A stretch of DNA of 64,000 nt, taken from contig NC_085854.1 of NCBI RefSeq assembly GCF_020906515.1, forward strand, positions 1,984,001 through 2,048,000, given 5' to 3'. Made by a program: the position numbers and the translations under genes. Under the pieces are notes generated by a model. That model saw only the letters and a list, made by a program, of their open reading frames with translations. It did no database searches and was not told where the DNA came from. The stretch comes from Vanrija pseudolonga (Eukaryota; Basidiomycota; Tremellomycetes; Trichosporonales; Trichosporonaceae). Below, piece by piece: positions 1 through 11,306 of this stretch. How positions within the stretch are numbered: position 1 is the stretch's first letter; each line of letters begins with the position of its first letter.

Positions 1-68
1 CCCTAAAGCCAGCAGCAGTAGCAGCCGACTACCGGCACGCGTATACCGCAACACGCAAGTCGCTCTCA

Positions 69-812
69 ATGGTGCGCCCGCACTCCTTCCTCGAACCAAG
101 CTGGGGCGAGGAGCTGCCGCTGGCCCTACCCGCCTCAGACAGCCTGGACGGCGAGCACGGGCGGCACATCGCCTCGGGGCGGGCGTACGACCCCACATGC
201 CCGAGCTGCGCGCCCAACCCCCGCCTCGCGACGCAGGAGGCCAGCACGCGCGCCGAAGCGGCCGCGATTTACGCCGCGAGGGCTGAGAGGGACAAGAGGG
301 ACAAGTACGACGTCGAGCCTTGGCCGCCCAAACCAGAGGGGTGGTGGGTGCGCCGCGAGCGCCAGAGACGCAAGAGCCAGGCGGCGGCGGAGCGCGGGAT
401 GGATCGCGCGCACGACGACGCGCGGGTGCGTGCGTTGGCGGAGGCCGCTACTGTGCGGAGAGCGGGGGCGGCCAGGCCAGCCGCGACGACGAGGCCCGCA
501 GTGACGCCGCGCACGCCCTCGGCCTACTCTACCTCGTCGAGCGTGTCCACCGCTAGTCGTAGCTCGGCCTCGTCGAGCGGTAGCATCACCGCCGTGTCGA
601 CCGACAGCAGCACCGCGGCCAGCAGGCCCACGCCCACGCCCACGCACAGCGCCGCCGCCAGCGTCGCCACCACCCCCTCCACCGCCACCACCCCCTCCAC
701 CGCCCCCAACCCCCGCCCCGCGCCCCAACCCAGCCCGTGGCGCGAGGCCGAGCGCATCGGAGCCGTGTGGCGCGGCTGGAAACTCCGCTTGGCGGCGCCC
801 TCGTGGTGGTGA
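69..812 (+). CDS. hypothetical protein, possible member of the H-x2-H...C-x2-C family, start uncertain
   Basis: I do not recognise a named family. The 247-codon frame stays open back to the first base of the window, so the ATG at 69 is only the first visible start and the gene may be truncated by the window edge or have an upstream exon. Around residues 32-50 the segment HGRHIASGRAYDPTCPSC has the H-x2-H-x10-C-x2-C layout found in the Pro-rich proteins at 20930-22459 and 22806-24286, where it reads HMLHGGG...PGC-x2-C. It is followed by a charged helical stretch rich in Ala, Arg and Glu, then a Ser/Thr/Pro low-complexity tail ending in an aromatic WW. The gene converges on the ArfGAP gene, leaving 234 bp between them. 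No function can be assigned; family membership is inferred from the motif alone. Confidence 0.5.
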   Translation: MVRPHSFLEPSWGEELPLALPASDSLDGEHGRHIASGRAYDPTCPSCAPNPRLATQEASTRAEAAAIYAARAERDKRDKYDVEPWPPKPEGWWVRRERQRRKSQAAAERGMDRAHDDARVRALAEAATVRRAGAARPAATTRPAVTPRTPSAYSTSSSVSTASRSSASSSGSITAVSTDSSTAASRPTPTPTHSAAASVATTPSTATTPSTAPNPRPAPQPSPWREAERIGAVWRGWKLRLAAPSWW

Positions 813-1046
813 CACCGCCACTCTCGTTATCATGTGCGGCAGGCAGAGCGGCTCTGCCGACCCAACCCTGCCCTCCCCCTCCCTCCGCCAAATCACCCAA
901 GCCGGCAGCCAGCCTAGCGCGAACCACAAGCCAAGCCATAGCCGCCCCCACCCAATGCAGTATCCCATGCATCCCAGCATCCCTAGACGGCACCAGGCCT
1001 TACTAAAACTAGTCATGCAGTAGTCATCCATTCATGCTCGTCGTCC

Positions 1047-4000
1047 CTAGAACGCCCGCCCAATCTGAGGCGACGGCGTAGCGCTCGTCGTCGCGCTGCC
1101 AGTGCCGCTCGGCGTAAACCCAAATGCCGCGCGGTTGCTCGGCGCGAGCCATCGCCCCTCGACATACTTGGCCTGGATGTATGCGGCGATGTCGCTGGGG
1201 AGTCAGTTCGACATGCTTTCACGATCACAGCGCGCAAGCACGCTCGCTACGCTCGCGCGCCCACTCACTCGTCCGTCGCCACATGCCCCACCGGCTTGCG
1301 CCGCTCCCAAACCGCGTTACCCCGCTCGTTGCCCCACTCCCTTGCGAGTAGGATCGACTCGGGTGTCCAGTTGTCCAGGTCGACCGACCGCGGCTTGGAA
1401 ATGTGCGTCCCCAGCCCACGGTGCAGGCCGCAGCAGCGGATACACAGGAACATGACCATGGGGAAGTCGCGCAGGCCTGGAGCATCAGCACTGGGTCCTT
1501 GACCCCGGAAGGTCAACTCACTCTGCGTCGCCCAGCGACTACTCTTCATGCCCTTGCCGCAGTCGGCACATCGGCGGTTCGCGCCCGTGTCGGCGATCCG
1601 CCGCAACAGCGCCATGTCGACCACAACGCCCGGGTCGTCCCTCTGCAGCTCCTGCAAAGGGCCAGGGTTTGCCGGCGGGCCGATGGCAGCCGGAGGCGTA
1701 GACGACGGAGGGATGGCACTAGTTCTTGCCCTCGCATCAACCGATTGCCGCCGCTCGTCGATCAGCGTCTCCTGAGCCGCGCCTACTCCGCCAAGCCCAG
1801 CCATCTCCAGCACTCTCTTCTCAATCTCCCCGTCGTCCTCGTACCAAGAAGACCTGTGGTGGCTTCCGATCGAAGACGTGTCGCCGCCACCGTGGTGGCC
1901 ACCGGCACCGGACAGAGGAGCTGTTACAAGTCCCGACGCACTACCCGTGCTGCCATAACTCGGCATTCTCCCGCCCTGCGCAAAGAACGCCGGTCTCGAC
2001 ATGTCTGCGCCAAGCGAGTTGCGTGTCACTGGGCGCAGTTTGTCTCCCGCCGACTCGGCAGACTGCTTGAGCTTGTTTTTGAAGCTCGTTCGTCGTGCTC
2101 TCTGTGCTTCAGCCTCGCGTAACGCCGAGCTCGCCGGCATCGACGTGTGTTTGGCCGACTTGTTCAAGAACCCAGGCTTGGGCGTCGGCGGCGCCGCCTT
2201 GATGTACTCGTCAAGGACGTTGGTCGGGTAAGGCTTGTCGCTTGCGCGCAAGGTGGCAGTGCCGTTGATGCACGACTCGATCGCGTTGCAGATGGCGTAG
2301 ATCCACGTCTTCATCTCGGCCTCGGACGTCGCCTGATACAGCCGCCGGCCATGCGACGGCGTGACGATCTCAAAAGCGAAGCGGCGATCTGTTCCGCGGC
2401 CCTCGCGCACACTCGCAAACTTGAGGTCGATGACGGTCGCGGCCGACTCGGTCTTGCCAGCGTTGGCTTCGCGGTACTCGTAGATGTTGGAGTGGGCAAG
2501 GACAACAAAGAGGCCTGAAGGTTAGCAATGTCCACTTGTGCTTGCACTCACGATCCCAGCGGCCTCGACCACCGGCCTTGTCGAGCTCCTCCCAGGTTCC
2601 AGTGCCCCACAGCACGCCCTCTCTGACTCTGCCGACCTCGGCGCGCGCATCATCTTCGTCACCGGTGCCGTCAATGCCGCCGACTCCACCGAGTGAAGGG
2701 CTGCCGCTACCCGCGGCCGTGCCCATGAGCTTGGCCGTGGTCTCCGCTAGCGCCGACGACCGGGCCTTGGTGATTGCGCTGTTGGTCGACTGCGACCTCC
2801 CATGGCTCGACTTGGTACGAGTGAGCGGTTGCTCAGTGTACGAAAACGGCGACACTTGGAGCGAGTGTCTTCCTGTCTTGCCAAACGGTCTTGGCTCCGG
2901 CGCTGTTCCAGGACGTGCTGGTCTTGTGGGCGCAGAGTTTGGCGGCAGCCGGGGTCTGGCAGCCCCCGGCGGTAAGGATGGGACAGGCGGCACAGCCTGG
3001 GGTAACGACACGTGCACGACACCGCGCGCAGGTGCCGCCGACGACGCAGCTTCCAGCCTCGCGTCCATACTCTTTCTGTAGTTTGGCGGTGGGATCGAGT
3101 TTGACGACACTGGTGGCGCACGCTCCGCGAGCGTAGGTAACGACGCGGCCGACGACGAGGAGAACAGGCCACGAATACGGCCACCAACAGCACTCTGGAT
3201 CTTGTGCCGACGACCCCCCTTCTCCTTGCCGACGACGGCGGCGGCGGCAGCGGCAAGCGGCGTCGTCGCTGGAGGCTCGTCCGCGATCGACATGTGCCTG
3301 ACTGAGCCGGCGGTGTCGGGCACCTGGTCGGCCAGTCTTCTGGCGTTCTCCTCCAACAGCGTAGTCTGGTGGTCACGCGCAGCCCAGCCAGCGAGCAAGT
3401 CGCCTCGAACCTGGACCAAGTGAGCAAGGCTCAGGGCCAAGTCACGCGCCAGCACGTCGACATTGCCTCGAGCGCCCGCATCGTCACGCGAGAGGATAGG
3501 CACTGGCGTCTCGCTAACGGCCAGCGCCCGTCCGCGCTGGGTCGGCGTATCGTCGCCCAGGTTCAAGCGCGACGCAAAATCGTTGGTCAACTTTTGAGCG
3601 TGTGTGTCGGCCCGTCGACCAGGCACGGACGACAGCTGCGCTCCAACCCAAGCGTAGAGCCCCACCAGCAGATCGAGGCAGCCGACCGAGCTAGGCGGCA
3701 CGGCGTACAGCAGCGTCGAGTGATGGTTGTACCGCACGAGGTCGAACTGGGCCGTCCGGGCCGCCTGCGCGAGGTCTGATGCTGGGTCAGGGGTCGAACT
3801 CGTCGCTTCGCCGAGGTACGTCGCTGTCTGCGCGTAGAACTGCTTCGCGACTCCCTGCAAGAAGTCAGCTGTCTGTGCCTGCCCCGCTGGCACTCACCTC
3901 GAACTTTTGCTGCGCTCCAGCGCCCGCGAGGCCCTGGCGCTTGATCTCGCCTTTGACGGCCTGCACGCTGTGTTCGACCATGACCTCGAGCTCCTCCCTC

Positions 4001-4848
4001 TCACGTGTCCGCTTCTCGCGCGCGACCTTGCGGATGCCACCATCGGCATCCCACACGTCTCCACGGACGCCGTACCCTCCTTCCAGCCAGCGTCCGAGCT
4101 CGCCCAAAGCGACTAGCAGGTCATCCTCGGCCGCTGCGAGCTGTGTATGCAGCGCAACAACCGTGGACGATGCCGTGAGTACCGTCTTTGTTAACCGCCT
4201 GAGCGTTGTCGCCGAGTGCTCCACGGCGTTAAAGGTAGTCCGGCACAATAGCGAGTCGGGCAGTGGCGCGATGGGAACAGAGGGATATGTCGATGCCGTC
4301 GACGTCGAGCCTGCCTGCGGGGTGGGTTTCGGCCCGTGATCCAACGGGGTGAATGTTGCCGACGGCCCGTCCTGCCCAAAGGCGGCCGGCGCGGCGCCAG
4401 AGTCGTGGCCAAAGCTCGATGTCGGCTTGTGGCCAAAGCTCGATGATGGGGCGTGGCCGATACTCGATGCGTGTCCGATGCTCGACGGCGCTGGGGGTTC
4501 GTGCTCCACCGATGATGGGGTAGCCGTTGCTCTAGCCGCTGCTGCCGACTCGGGAAAGGGCACTCTTCTCGACGAGGACGTGGACACGCTCGGCGCGACC
4601 GACGACACGGGGCTCGGCGTGGTCGCCTGCCGGTCGGTTTCGTACTGCGCCTGCTGCTGGACGTAGATTGCCGCTCTCGAGTGGCGCGCCGAGCGGACCG
4701 ACGTGCGGCGCGTCGACACGAGCTCTTCCGTCGCGCCGGGGTCTGCTGGCCGCTCGCGCGCTGGCGTCGGCGGACGCGCGGACGGCGTGGGCGGCGGCGG
4801 CCCCTGCGGCGGGGGGAGCGGCGGCGGCGGCATTGCTTGTAATGGCAT
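1047..4848 (-). CDS. ArfGAP protein with BAR and PH domains (ACAP/Csx2-like)
   Basis: Predicted GTPase-activating protein for Arf, acting on curved or phosphoinositide-bearing membranes. Exons (minus): 4848-3898, 3854-2552, 2514-1522, 1476-1269, 1194-1047, giving about 1200 residues. The first ~185 residues are Pro-rich. A BAR-like helical region follows at about 190-440, then a low-complexity linker. A PH domain lies at about 727-845 (VLWGTGTWEEL at its start, RRFAFEIVTP inside). The ArfGAP zinc finger is near the C-terminus, with CADCGKGMKSSRW and FLCIRCCGLHRGLGTHIS, so the four zinc cysteines and the arginine of the RGLG stretch are present. Intron 1477-1521 is 45 nt and in frame; removing it restores a compact finger, but read-through would also stay open. 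Domain order matches eukaryotic ACAP proteins and fission yeast Csx2. The start is the first ATG of a long Pro-rich frame. Confidence 0.85.
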
Positions 4849-6702
4849 TGTAATAGAGTGTGGGAAGGGAACAAAGGCGTGGAAGAGCTAGGCCGTGTCG
4901 TCGTCGTCGTCGTTGGCCGGGGTTGTCGACGGCGACGCAAGGCGACAGGAACGAGATGACGCCGGGCTGGCTGCGGCTTGCTCCAGGTACGCGTCGTGGC
5001 CGGGGCCGTGGTGGTGATGCAAGAGGCGAGGTCGTCGAGATGTTGTGTTAAGACGAGTGTGTGATGGAGTGGAGCAAGAGTTGTTGGTGGGATAGAGTTT
5101 GAGTCTAGTTTATGCTGTTGTTGCTGCTGTCGTCGTTGTTGGCCATCTCACCATTGTTGTTCGGTTCAGTTTGACTTGACTTGTCGTACGCGCGCGCGAA
5201 AACAAAACAACGACAAGTGGTTCAATGTCACTCAATCTGATTCCGCCACGCTGGCTTCTCACCCCTGCATGCCAGCCAGGCCAGGTCCCTCTCCCCGCTG
5301 TCAGTTCCACCCCTCTCCCGTAACAACGTCCATCTCACAGTCCACAAGTGTGTAATCAATCAATCGGAGGTCGGGATGCATGGTGCACAACATGGTCGAG
5401 TTGGACGGGCCGAGGCACGTGATCCGGGTAGGAGGGATGGTCTGATCAGGTTGCCGTGCGCGAGCCTGCCATTGCCTGCTATTGCCACTTAGTAAGTAGA
5501 GACCATCACTGCGCGCTGCATGCCAACGGTGCGCCAGTCTGTCCAGCCCCCCTCCCCCCACCCCTCCCCCCCATCACCCAACCCCACAACATGCAACGCC
5601 TCGCACCGCCGCGCCACGTCTCCTCCGTCTTGGCAGGATGGATGATGGGCCCCAGCGTGGCGAGGCGTGGCGTGGCGTGGCGTTTAACGAGGGACAATGG
5701 AATACAGCCACAAACTCTTGTGCCAATACAAGTAAATACAAAAGACACGTCGTACGCGCACGCGACGACCAGCGGGTGACGTCAGGGAAGGGCGGCAGAC
5801 GGCAGGCGGCAGGCGGACTTGCAAGCAACTCGTGTGCACCGTCAGTCACCGAGAGCAAGCAGCACTTTGATGCATGCTGCGCTGGTCTCGGACGTGGGCC
5901 AAGTCGATTCGATGCAAGTATGCCGGGCTTGCTGGGATTGGCGTTGATGTTGATGGCGGGCGGAACAAGGCAGCAAGAGGCGGTGAGGAAGGAAGGAGGT
6001 TGACTCGGCACCACCGGCCACACCAGCCGGCGACTCACACGACCACTACCCGACATCCTTGGCTCTCCGTCTCCGTGTCGGTCGTAGCGAGACATGCATG
6101 GCCGTGATGACGCACACGGCCAAGCGATAAGACGGACGGAGAAATCAGATCAGCGCCGGCGGGTGGGTGATTTGTGGCCAAATCCGACCACGGGCGGTGC
6201 TGCACCGCCGCAACGACAGCGGCCACCTGAAACAATGGCGGCGATGCCACTGTCGTTGGCGCCACTCGCTGCCTTGTCGAAGCGATACACACGTGCATTG
6301 CGATGTCGGCGTGCCTGTCGGAATGGGAAGTGCGGGGCAGCATACGGGGTGCATGCGATTGGTGCGGCGGGCGTTCTTGATCCGGCGGCAGCGCCGATCT
6401 GCGCGGGGTTGCGTGTTATCTCGATGAGGTAGGGGGTGGTAGTGGCTGGGCAGTGGGTGCCGGTGGTGCCGAGTTGGATGACTGGACTCGACGACGATGG
6501 CGAGCTCGATGCCCGCGATGAAAGGTATTTAAAGCACGGTCCTCGAGTCCAAGTCGACACCAGTAACAACACCAACGCAACAGTCTCTCCAGACGTCCAG
6601 ACACTAGCTAGCTAGCCACCCCGTCACTCAGCCTTCACGACTCCAGTTCCAACCCTCCCAACCCACACCCACAACTACACCCCCCACCCCCCCACACACA
6701 CA
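4849..6702. other. divergent intergenic region, no gene seen
   Basis: These 1.85 kb separate two divergently transcribed genes. All frames in it have noncoding character. It holds a short tandem of the pentamer GGCGT around 5664-5683, a pyrimidine run near 5550-5580 and a TATA-like box close to the right-hand gene. I see no RNA gene or repeat family. Confidence 0.6.
6526..6534 (+). promoter_or_regulatory. TATA-like box upstream of the gene at 6703
   Basis: TATTTAAAG stands out from the GC-rich surroundings about 170 bp before the start codon at 6703, leaving room for a long 5' leader. The assignment rests on sequence and position only. Confidence 0.45.
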
Positions 6703-7281
6703 ATGACCAACTCCCCCCGCCGCAGCTTCTGGCGCAAGGTCTTCTGCATGGCCGACGTCGAGGCCGAGAAGCGCAAGTCGGTCGACACGACCACTTCGAC
6801 CTTCGAGGAGAAGCCCGTCGTGGCGCCGACGACTGTCAAGCCCAGCGCCCCCGCGCCGGCGCCCAAGCCCGCCCCCGCGCCCATCCCCAAGTTCACCGTC
6901 AAGCCCAAGGACGCGGCCAAGCCTGCCCCGAAGACCGTCCCCGCCGCGTCCTTCGCGCGGACCGGCGGCTCGACGACCCGCTCGACTAGCACCCGCTACG
7001 ACAACTACACCACCACGCCGATGGTCGTCCCTGACGTCTGCGACAACTCGGCGCCCATGGAGCCGCGCCACCACGGTGGCCACCACTCTGGCGGGCATGA
7101 CTCGGGCCCGTCGACCGCGTACGACCCGCCCTCGACGTCTTACGACCCGCCCTCGACCACGTTCGACTCGGGCCCCTCGTACGACTCTGGCCCGTCGTTC
7201 TCGAGCGACTCGGGCGGCGGCGGCGGCTTCGACTCTGGTGGTGGCGGCGGCGGGTGCGACAGCGGCAGCTCGTCGTGGTAG
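6703..7281 (+). CDS. low-complexity protein with a W-R-K N-terminus and Gly/Ser-rich tail
   Basis: 192-residue protein of unknown function, single exon, no signal peptide or membrane segment. It begins MTNSPRRSFWRKVFCMAD. The FWRKVFCMAD core closely resembles PWWRKLLCMSD in the next gene, so the two are probably related. Residues 45-90 are Ala/Pro/Lys-rich, 90-130 Ser/Thr-rich, and the C-terminal third repeats Y-D-P-P-S-T and S-G-P-S units before a Gly/Ser tract with a lone Cys and a final SSSW. A TATA-like box lies upstream. The composition suggests an unstructured protein. Conservation of the short N-terminal motif between neighbours is the main argument that it is a real gene. Confidence 0.6.
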   Translation: MTNSPRRSFWRKVFCMADVEAEKRKSVDTTTSTFEEKPVVAPTTVKPSAPAPAPKPAPAPIPKFTVKPKDAAKPAPKTVPAASFARTGGSTTRSTSTRYDNYTTTPMVVPDVCDNSAPMEPRHHGGHHSGGHDSGPSTAYDPPSTSYDPPSTTFDSGPSYDSGPSFSSDSGGGGGFDSGGGGGGCDSGSSSW

Positions 7282-7967
7282 TCGGCGCCGACGAGGACGG
7301 CCCAACGCGGCCGCCGCGAACCACGACCCCAGACCCCGTCGGCCCCGAAGGCCCGGCGCCCGGCGAATGCGCTTCCAAGTTTCGCTCCAGCTCTCCGACT
7401 TGAACGTATTGAACACCAAGCAAGCAAAGCAACAACCCCACGTAACTGAGCGGCACGGATAGACCGAAGCAATAACGACGGCATGCACGCGCGAGCGACG
7501 CGTCGAGCGGCGGGTGTATAGGCACCACGCCCATGCGCCCGCCTGGCCCACTCTGACCCGCTGCACGGCACTCGCGCATTGACTAGTGAAATTGTGAATG
7601 AATCAAAGTGGAAATTCGAGTGGGATTGATAAAATCGCTCAGGGGCGAGGGCGAGGTATACTGGCAAGGCCAGTTGCCGGGTGGGTCGCGCTGATGCGCT
7701 TGGCTGAGCCAACTTGAGCTTCAAGCCAAGGCGCACCGGCGGCGGCGGAGGCGGCAGGCAACCGCGCGAGGTCGTCAGGCAGGCTGCCTCGCCTCGCCTC
7801 GGATCACGCGCTGCAGATGAACTAACGAGCAGCAGCAGCACATCGCGCCCACTTGTTTAGACAAGCATCAACGACGACGACGACAACGACTGCACTTGAC
7901 ACTTTTACTCTTGCGGCGCGACGAACGACTGCACGCAAGACGCGACGAGTGCACGACGACGAAGACG
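7282..7967. other. intergenic region
   Basis: This tandem spacer of about 690 bp between two same-strand genes holds the 3' flank of one and the promoter of the other. I see no coding frame with family resemblance and no RNA gene. Confidence 0.5.
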
Positions 7968-8996
7968 ATGGCGACAGCAACAACAGGTTGTGAGTTGTGC
8001 GGGGGCGGGAGCGGGGCCCACGGCGCGGCGGGCTGCGCGCAACGCGTCTCTTGCCAAGCGGGCATACGACGCACGCGACCGCGACTGTCTGTGCGGCCGT
8101 CGCCACTCGCGCATGCATCTCCACGCCAGCTAACAGCGCCAGCACCATGGTGGCGCAAGCTCCTCTGCATGTCGGACGATGCGGCGCCGCCGACAGGCAG
8201 CAGCACAAAGCAGCTGTACTCGCGCACGCAGGCCTCGCGCAAGAACCTAGGCCACATCGACGAGGCGAGTTCGACGACCCCCCTCCGGTCGCCCGTCACG
8301 ACCAAGCCGCCGGGCCAGCGCACCGTGTCCTTCTCGCAGCCGCCCCCGCCGAGGATAGACACGACGACGGACGACAGCGCGGCGCTGCTGATGGGCTTCT
8401 CGACCGAGGAGCCCGAGGGCGGGTGGGCCGCCGCGCGCGGCTGGACGCCGACGAGCCCCAAGACGCCGACAGTGAAGGGCAAGACCGAGGCGCAGCTGCT
8501 TGCCGAGGAGGCCAAGGCGCGCGCCGCGGAGGCTAGGGCCGAGCGGGAGAAGGCGGCCGAGGCGGAGGCGGAGGCGGCGAAGGCCGCCGACGGGGAGGGG
8601 GCTACGGAGGGCGAGAAGGAAACGGAGCACGACGACGACGACGACAAGGAGACGACACCAGTAGCAGCGGCCACAACAACCGACCCCGGCGAGACGAGCA
8701 AGCCCGCACACTACGCCGCGGCAGACCACCACGAGGAGCACGACGCCGAGTCTGACCCCGAGCTGGACGAAACGCCCCACGCACCCGACGTGAGCATCAC
8801 GGCGCCGACGCACGAGGCGGACGCGCCCGCGTCAGCGGACCACAGCTTCCGTATCGACTTTACGGCGTCCCCTGCGCTGCAGCACGACGAGCGGCTGAGC
8901 GACGCGGGCGCGGACGCGGCCGAGGTGTTGGCCGTGGTCGAGGGGGCGGGGGTGGCGCTTGGCGCGCACCCTGGCGCGGGGGGAGCAGCGGTGTAA
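7968..8996 (+). CDS. unknown protein with W-W-R-K N-terminus, charged helix and acidic region
   Basis: 291-residue protein in two exons, 7968-7989 and 8143-8996. The donor is GTGAGT and the acceptor follows a GCTAAC branch site. An alternative acceptor 6 nt upstream would add two residues. The spliced product begins MATATTGSPWWRKLLCMSD, mirroring the neighbour at 6703. Residues about 155-190 form a highly charged Glu/Ala/Lys helix likely to be a single coiled coil, followed by an Asp-rich stretch and an acidic, low-complexity C-terminus. No enzymatic motif, signal peptide or membrane segment is visible. The function is unknown; the shared N-terminus and adjacency suggest a local duplication with rapid divergence of the remainder. 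Confidence 0.6.
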   Translation: MATATTGCELCGGGSGAHGAAGCAQRVSCQAGIRRTRPRLSVRPSPLAHASPRQLTAPAPWWRKLLCMSDDAAPPTGSSTKQLYSRTQASRKNLGHIDEASSTTPLRSPVTTKPPGQRTVSFSQPPPPRIDTTTDDSAALLMGFSTEEPEGGWAAARGWTPTSPKTPTVKGKTEAQLLAEEAKARAAEARAEREKAAEAEAEAAKAADGEGATEGEKETEHDDDDDKETTPVAAATTTDPGETSKPAHYAAADHHEEHDAESDPELDETPHAPDVSITAPTHEADAPASADHSFRIDFTASPALQHDERLSDAGADAAEVLAVVEGAGVALGAHPGAGGAAV

Positions 8997-9348
8997 GCAA
9001 GCAAGCAGGCAGGTAGTAGTAGTGTATGTGTCGTCGCCGGAGACCCCGTGTACATTAGCGTACGTAGTACACGCGCATATGCACGCGTTAATGTGTTGTT
9101 GTGTGGTGTGCTGTTGTGTATGGTGTGGTGGCCGGCCTGCTCGTCGCCGCTGGACGGGATATGTCGGCGCCGCGCGGGGATGCTTGGGCGTGTGGATGCG
9201 GCATCGGCGAGGAACGTGCGCGGGGATGGCGGTGGCCTGGGGCCGAGCTTCCGAGGCGCGGCGCGATAACAAGATCTAGCTAGCTAGGCATGGGCGATGC
9301 ATTGGGATCTACTGTTCTTCCCTCTCACCCACCCACGACACGCGCACC

Positions 9349-10400
9349 ATGGGAGCGACACCGACGATGAAAGCGGTCGTGTACACCAAGTACGGCGGGG
9401 CGGAGGTCACGACCCTCGCGACCCTCCCCCGGCCCACCGCCGGGCCCGGGGAAGTCCTCGTCGCCGTCGCCGCGGCCGCGCTGAACCCAGTCGACGTGTA
9501 CCTGCGCAACGGGCTAATGGCGCAAATCACGCCCAACGCGTTCCCGCAGATCGCGGCCAACGAGCTGGCCGGCACCGTCGTGGCCCTCGGTGCGGGGGTT
9601 GCCTCCTTCGCTGTCGGCGACCGCGTCATGGCGCGCGTGAGCAAGACGCACACGGGGGCCGTGGCGCAGTTCGTGTCCGTGCCCGCGGGGTACGCCGCGC
9701 GCGCGCCCGCGTCCATCAGCCTCGCTGCCGCGTCGGGGTTCCCGCTGTGCGCGTTGACCGCGGCACAGATGCTCGACAAGCTGTCCGTGTCCGCGGGCGA
9801 CAGGCTACTCGTTGCTGGCGGCGCGACCGTCGTCGGGCAGTACGGCATCCAGCTCGCCAAGATGCGCGGCGCGACCGTCGTCGCGACCGCGAGTCCGGCC
9901 GGCGAACCCCTCGTGCGCCGCCTCGGCGTGGACGAGATCATCGACTACAAGAGCACCACGCTCACGGGCTGGGCGGCGAGCAACGGCGCGTTCGACAAGC
10001 TGTTCGACGCCGCCGGCCCGCGCGACGACGTGTCCGACCTCCTCGGCGCGGCGGCGGACGGCGCACATATTGTCACTGTTAGCGGGCCGAACAACCCGGG
10101 CAGCTTTGACGCCTACGTGCCGTGGTGGAAGCGGTGGGTCGTGAACGGGGTGCTGTGGTCGCGCTTCCGGGCGACGTGCGCCCTCGCGTCCGCCAGAGGG
10201 CTCAGGTACGAGTACATGTTTATGAACCCCGACGGGGCGCAGCTGGGCGAGCTGGGGAGGCTCGTGGACGAGGGAAAGCTTGAAGTGTTGGTGGACTCTG
10301 AGTGGCGATGGAGGAGTTTGCCAAGGCTTTCGAGCGGCTCGAGAGCGGCAAGGCGAAGGGGAAGATTGTCATTACGCTGCCCCCTGCCGAGGAGAACTGA
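9349..10400 (+). pseudogene. zinc-free quinone oxidoreductase/MDR-family dehydrogenase with a frame break near the C-terminus
   Basis: NAD(P)H-dependent medium-chain oxidoreductase of the quinone oxidoreductase type. The N-terminal GroES-like fold begins MKAVVYTKYGG, with AALNPVDVYLRNG and a GDRVMAR stretch. The Rossmann part carries GGATVVGQYGIQLAKMRGA near residue 160. The zinc-site cysteines of alcohol dehydrogenases are missing. The reading frame from 9349 runs normally to about 10307 and then loses family resemblance. In another frame the expected tail continues as MEEFAKAFERLESGKAKGK and ends at the stop 10398-10400. One base appears to be missing, or two added, around 10300-10308. No plausible intron explains the change. 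This may be a sequencing error or a recent inactivation; the rest of the gene shows no decay. The start could also be the second Met at 9367. Confidence 0.75.
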
Positions 10401-10797
10401 TAGGCTTATGCATCGTGGACATAGGTCTGCGTGGTGGGCCGCTGGTCGTTGAAAGCCCGTTGTGATCTGATCTAGGTAGGCGAACACAGTGGCAACATCC
10501 GCTCCTGCATCTCTGCCAGCCACAACGCCGTCCCGATGCAGGCCGGCCATGCCACAGCAGGCTAGCTAGCTTGCCTTGCCTGCACCGCACAGTCGGTACG
10601 GCAGCAAGCATGAACCACGGCGGGCAGCAACACACACTCGGCGGGATCCGGGATCCCACGTCACCGGTAGTCTGCCGACGCGCAGCAACTCCGACCACAT
10701 CGGCGACTTGTGGCGCGGCCGGTGGTCGGATGTTCGACGAGGTGAGGGGTTCATAAACCGGGGCAACGCGGAGCCCACATGCAGGAGCCCAAGCACG
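10401..10797. other. intergenic region
   Basis: A tandem spacer of about 400 bp. I see only short noncoding frames here; it presumably holds the 3' end of the oxidoreductase gene and the promoter of the small gene that follows. Confidence 0.45.
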
Positions 10798-11086
10798 ATG
10801 AGATCAGTACACAGTGTGTCTTGCCGCGACGTCTACGAAGCTGACACGGCCAGCTGTGACGACACAGCACCCCCGCTCGGCGTGGTGGCGCCGCGCCCTC
10901 CGCGTCGAGCACGTCGACGACGCCGCGGTCGCCTTCCTCACCCGCCAGGGGTTTACACCCAAAGCTGCGGTCACGGCGCTGCGCGCCACGCGGGGCGACG
11001 TACAGAAGAGCTATGATATGCTTGATGAGGTGCGAGTGCGGGTGCGCCGGGGCGAGCTGGGCGTCGTGTCGTTTGGAGGATGGTAG
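10798..11086 (+). CDS. small UBA-like protein (75 residues)
   Basis: Two-exon model: a 9-nt first exon 10798-10806 (Met-Arg-Ser), a 61-nt intron with donor GTACAC and a GCTGAC branch site, then 10868-11086. The product begins MRSHPRSAWWRRALR. It continues with a three-helix UBA-like pattern in which FLTRQGFTPKAAVTALRA is the hallmark GF-loop plus second helix. UBA folds typically bind ubiquitin, but binding is not shown here. Unlike its relatives at 18-27 kb and 50-52 kb it lacks the H-x2-H and C-x2-C residues after helix 3. The second exon has no in-frame ATG near its beginning, which is why the tiny first exon is proposed. The donor is weak, so the exact start is uncertain. Confidence 0.5.
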
Positions 11087-11306
11087 CATAATAAAATGCG
11101 CGCATGTAAGACGATTAATAAGTTGCTATTAAGCCGGTTAAGAAGTGTTGGATTCTAGCCTTACGTAACATTGATTCTGGCCACAGGCCGACGCCGCTCT
11201 ACATGTGCGTGCGTGCAACTATCTTTCTATGCAACCATTCTTCTCTCTACTAGCGTGTAAAACCCAACAAGAAGTTGCTATTGGGATCGCCAAAACAACC
11301 ACAATA

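Noticed and set aside
1-10. CCCTAAAG at the window start, reminiscent of telomere repeats
   Set aside because: A single unit only, within an open coding frame; there is no tandem array.
135-1031. 298-codon minus-strand frame over the first gene
   Set aside because: It is Gly/Arg-rich antisense shadow with a long Gly run that mirrors a Ser/Thr/Pro-rich coding strand.
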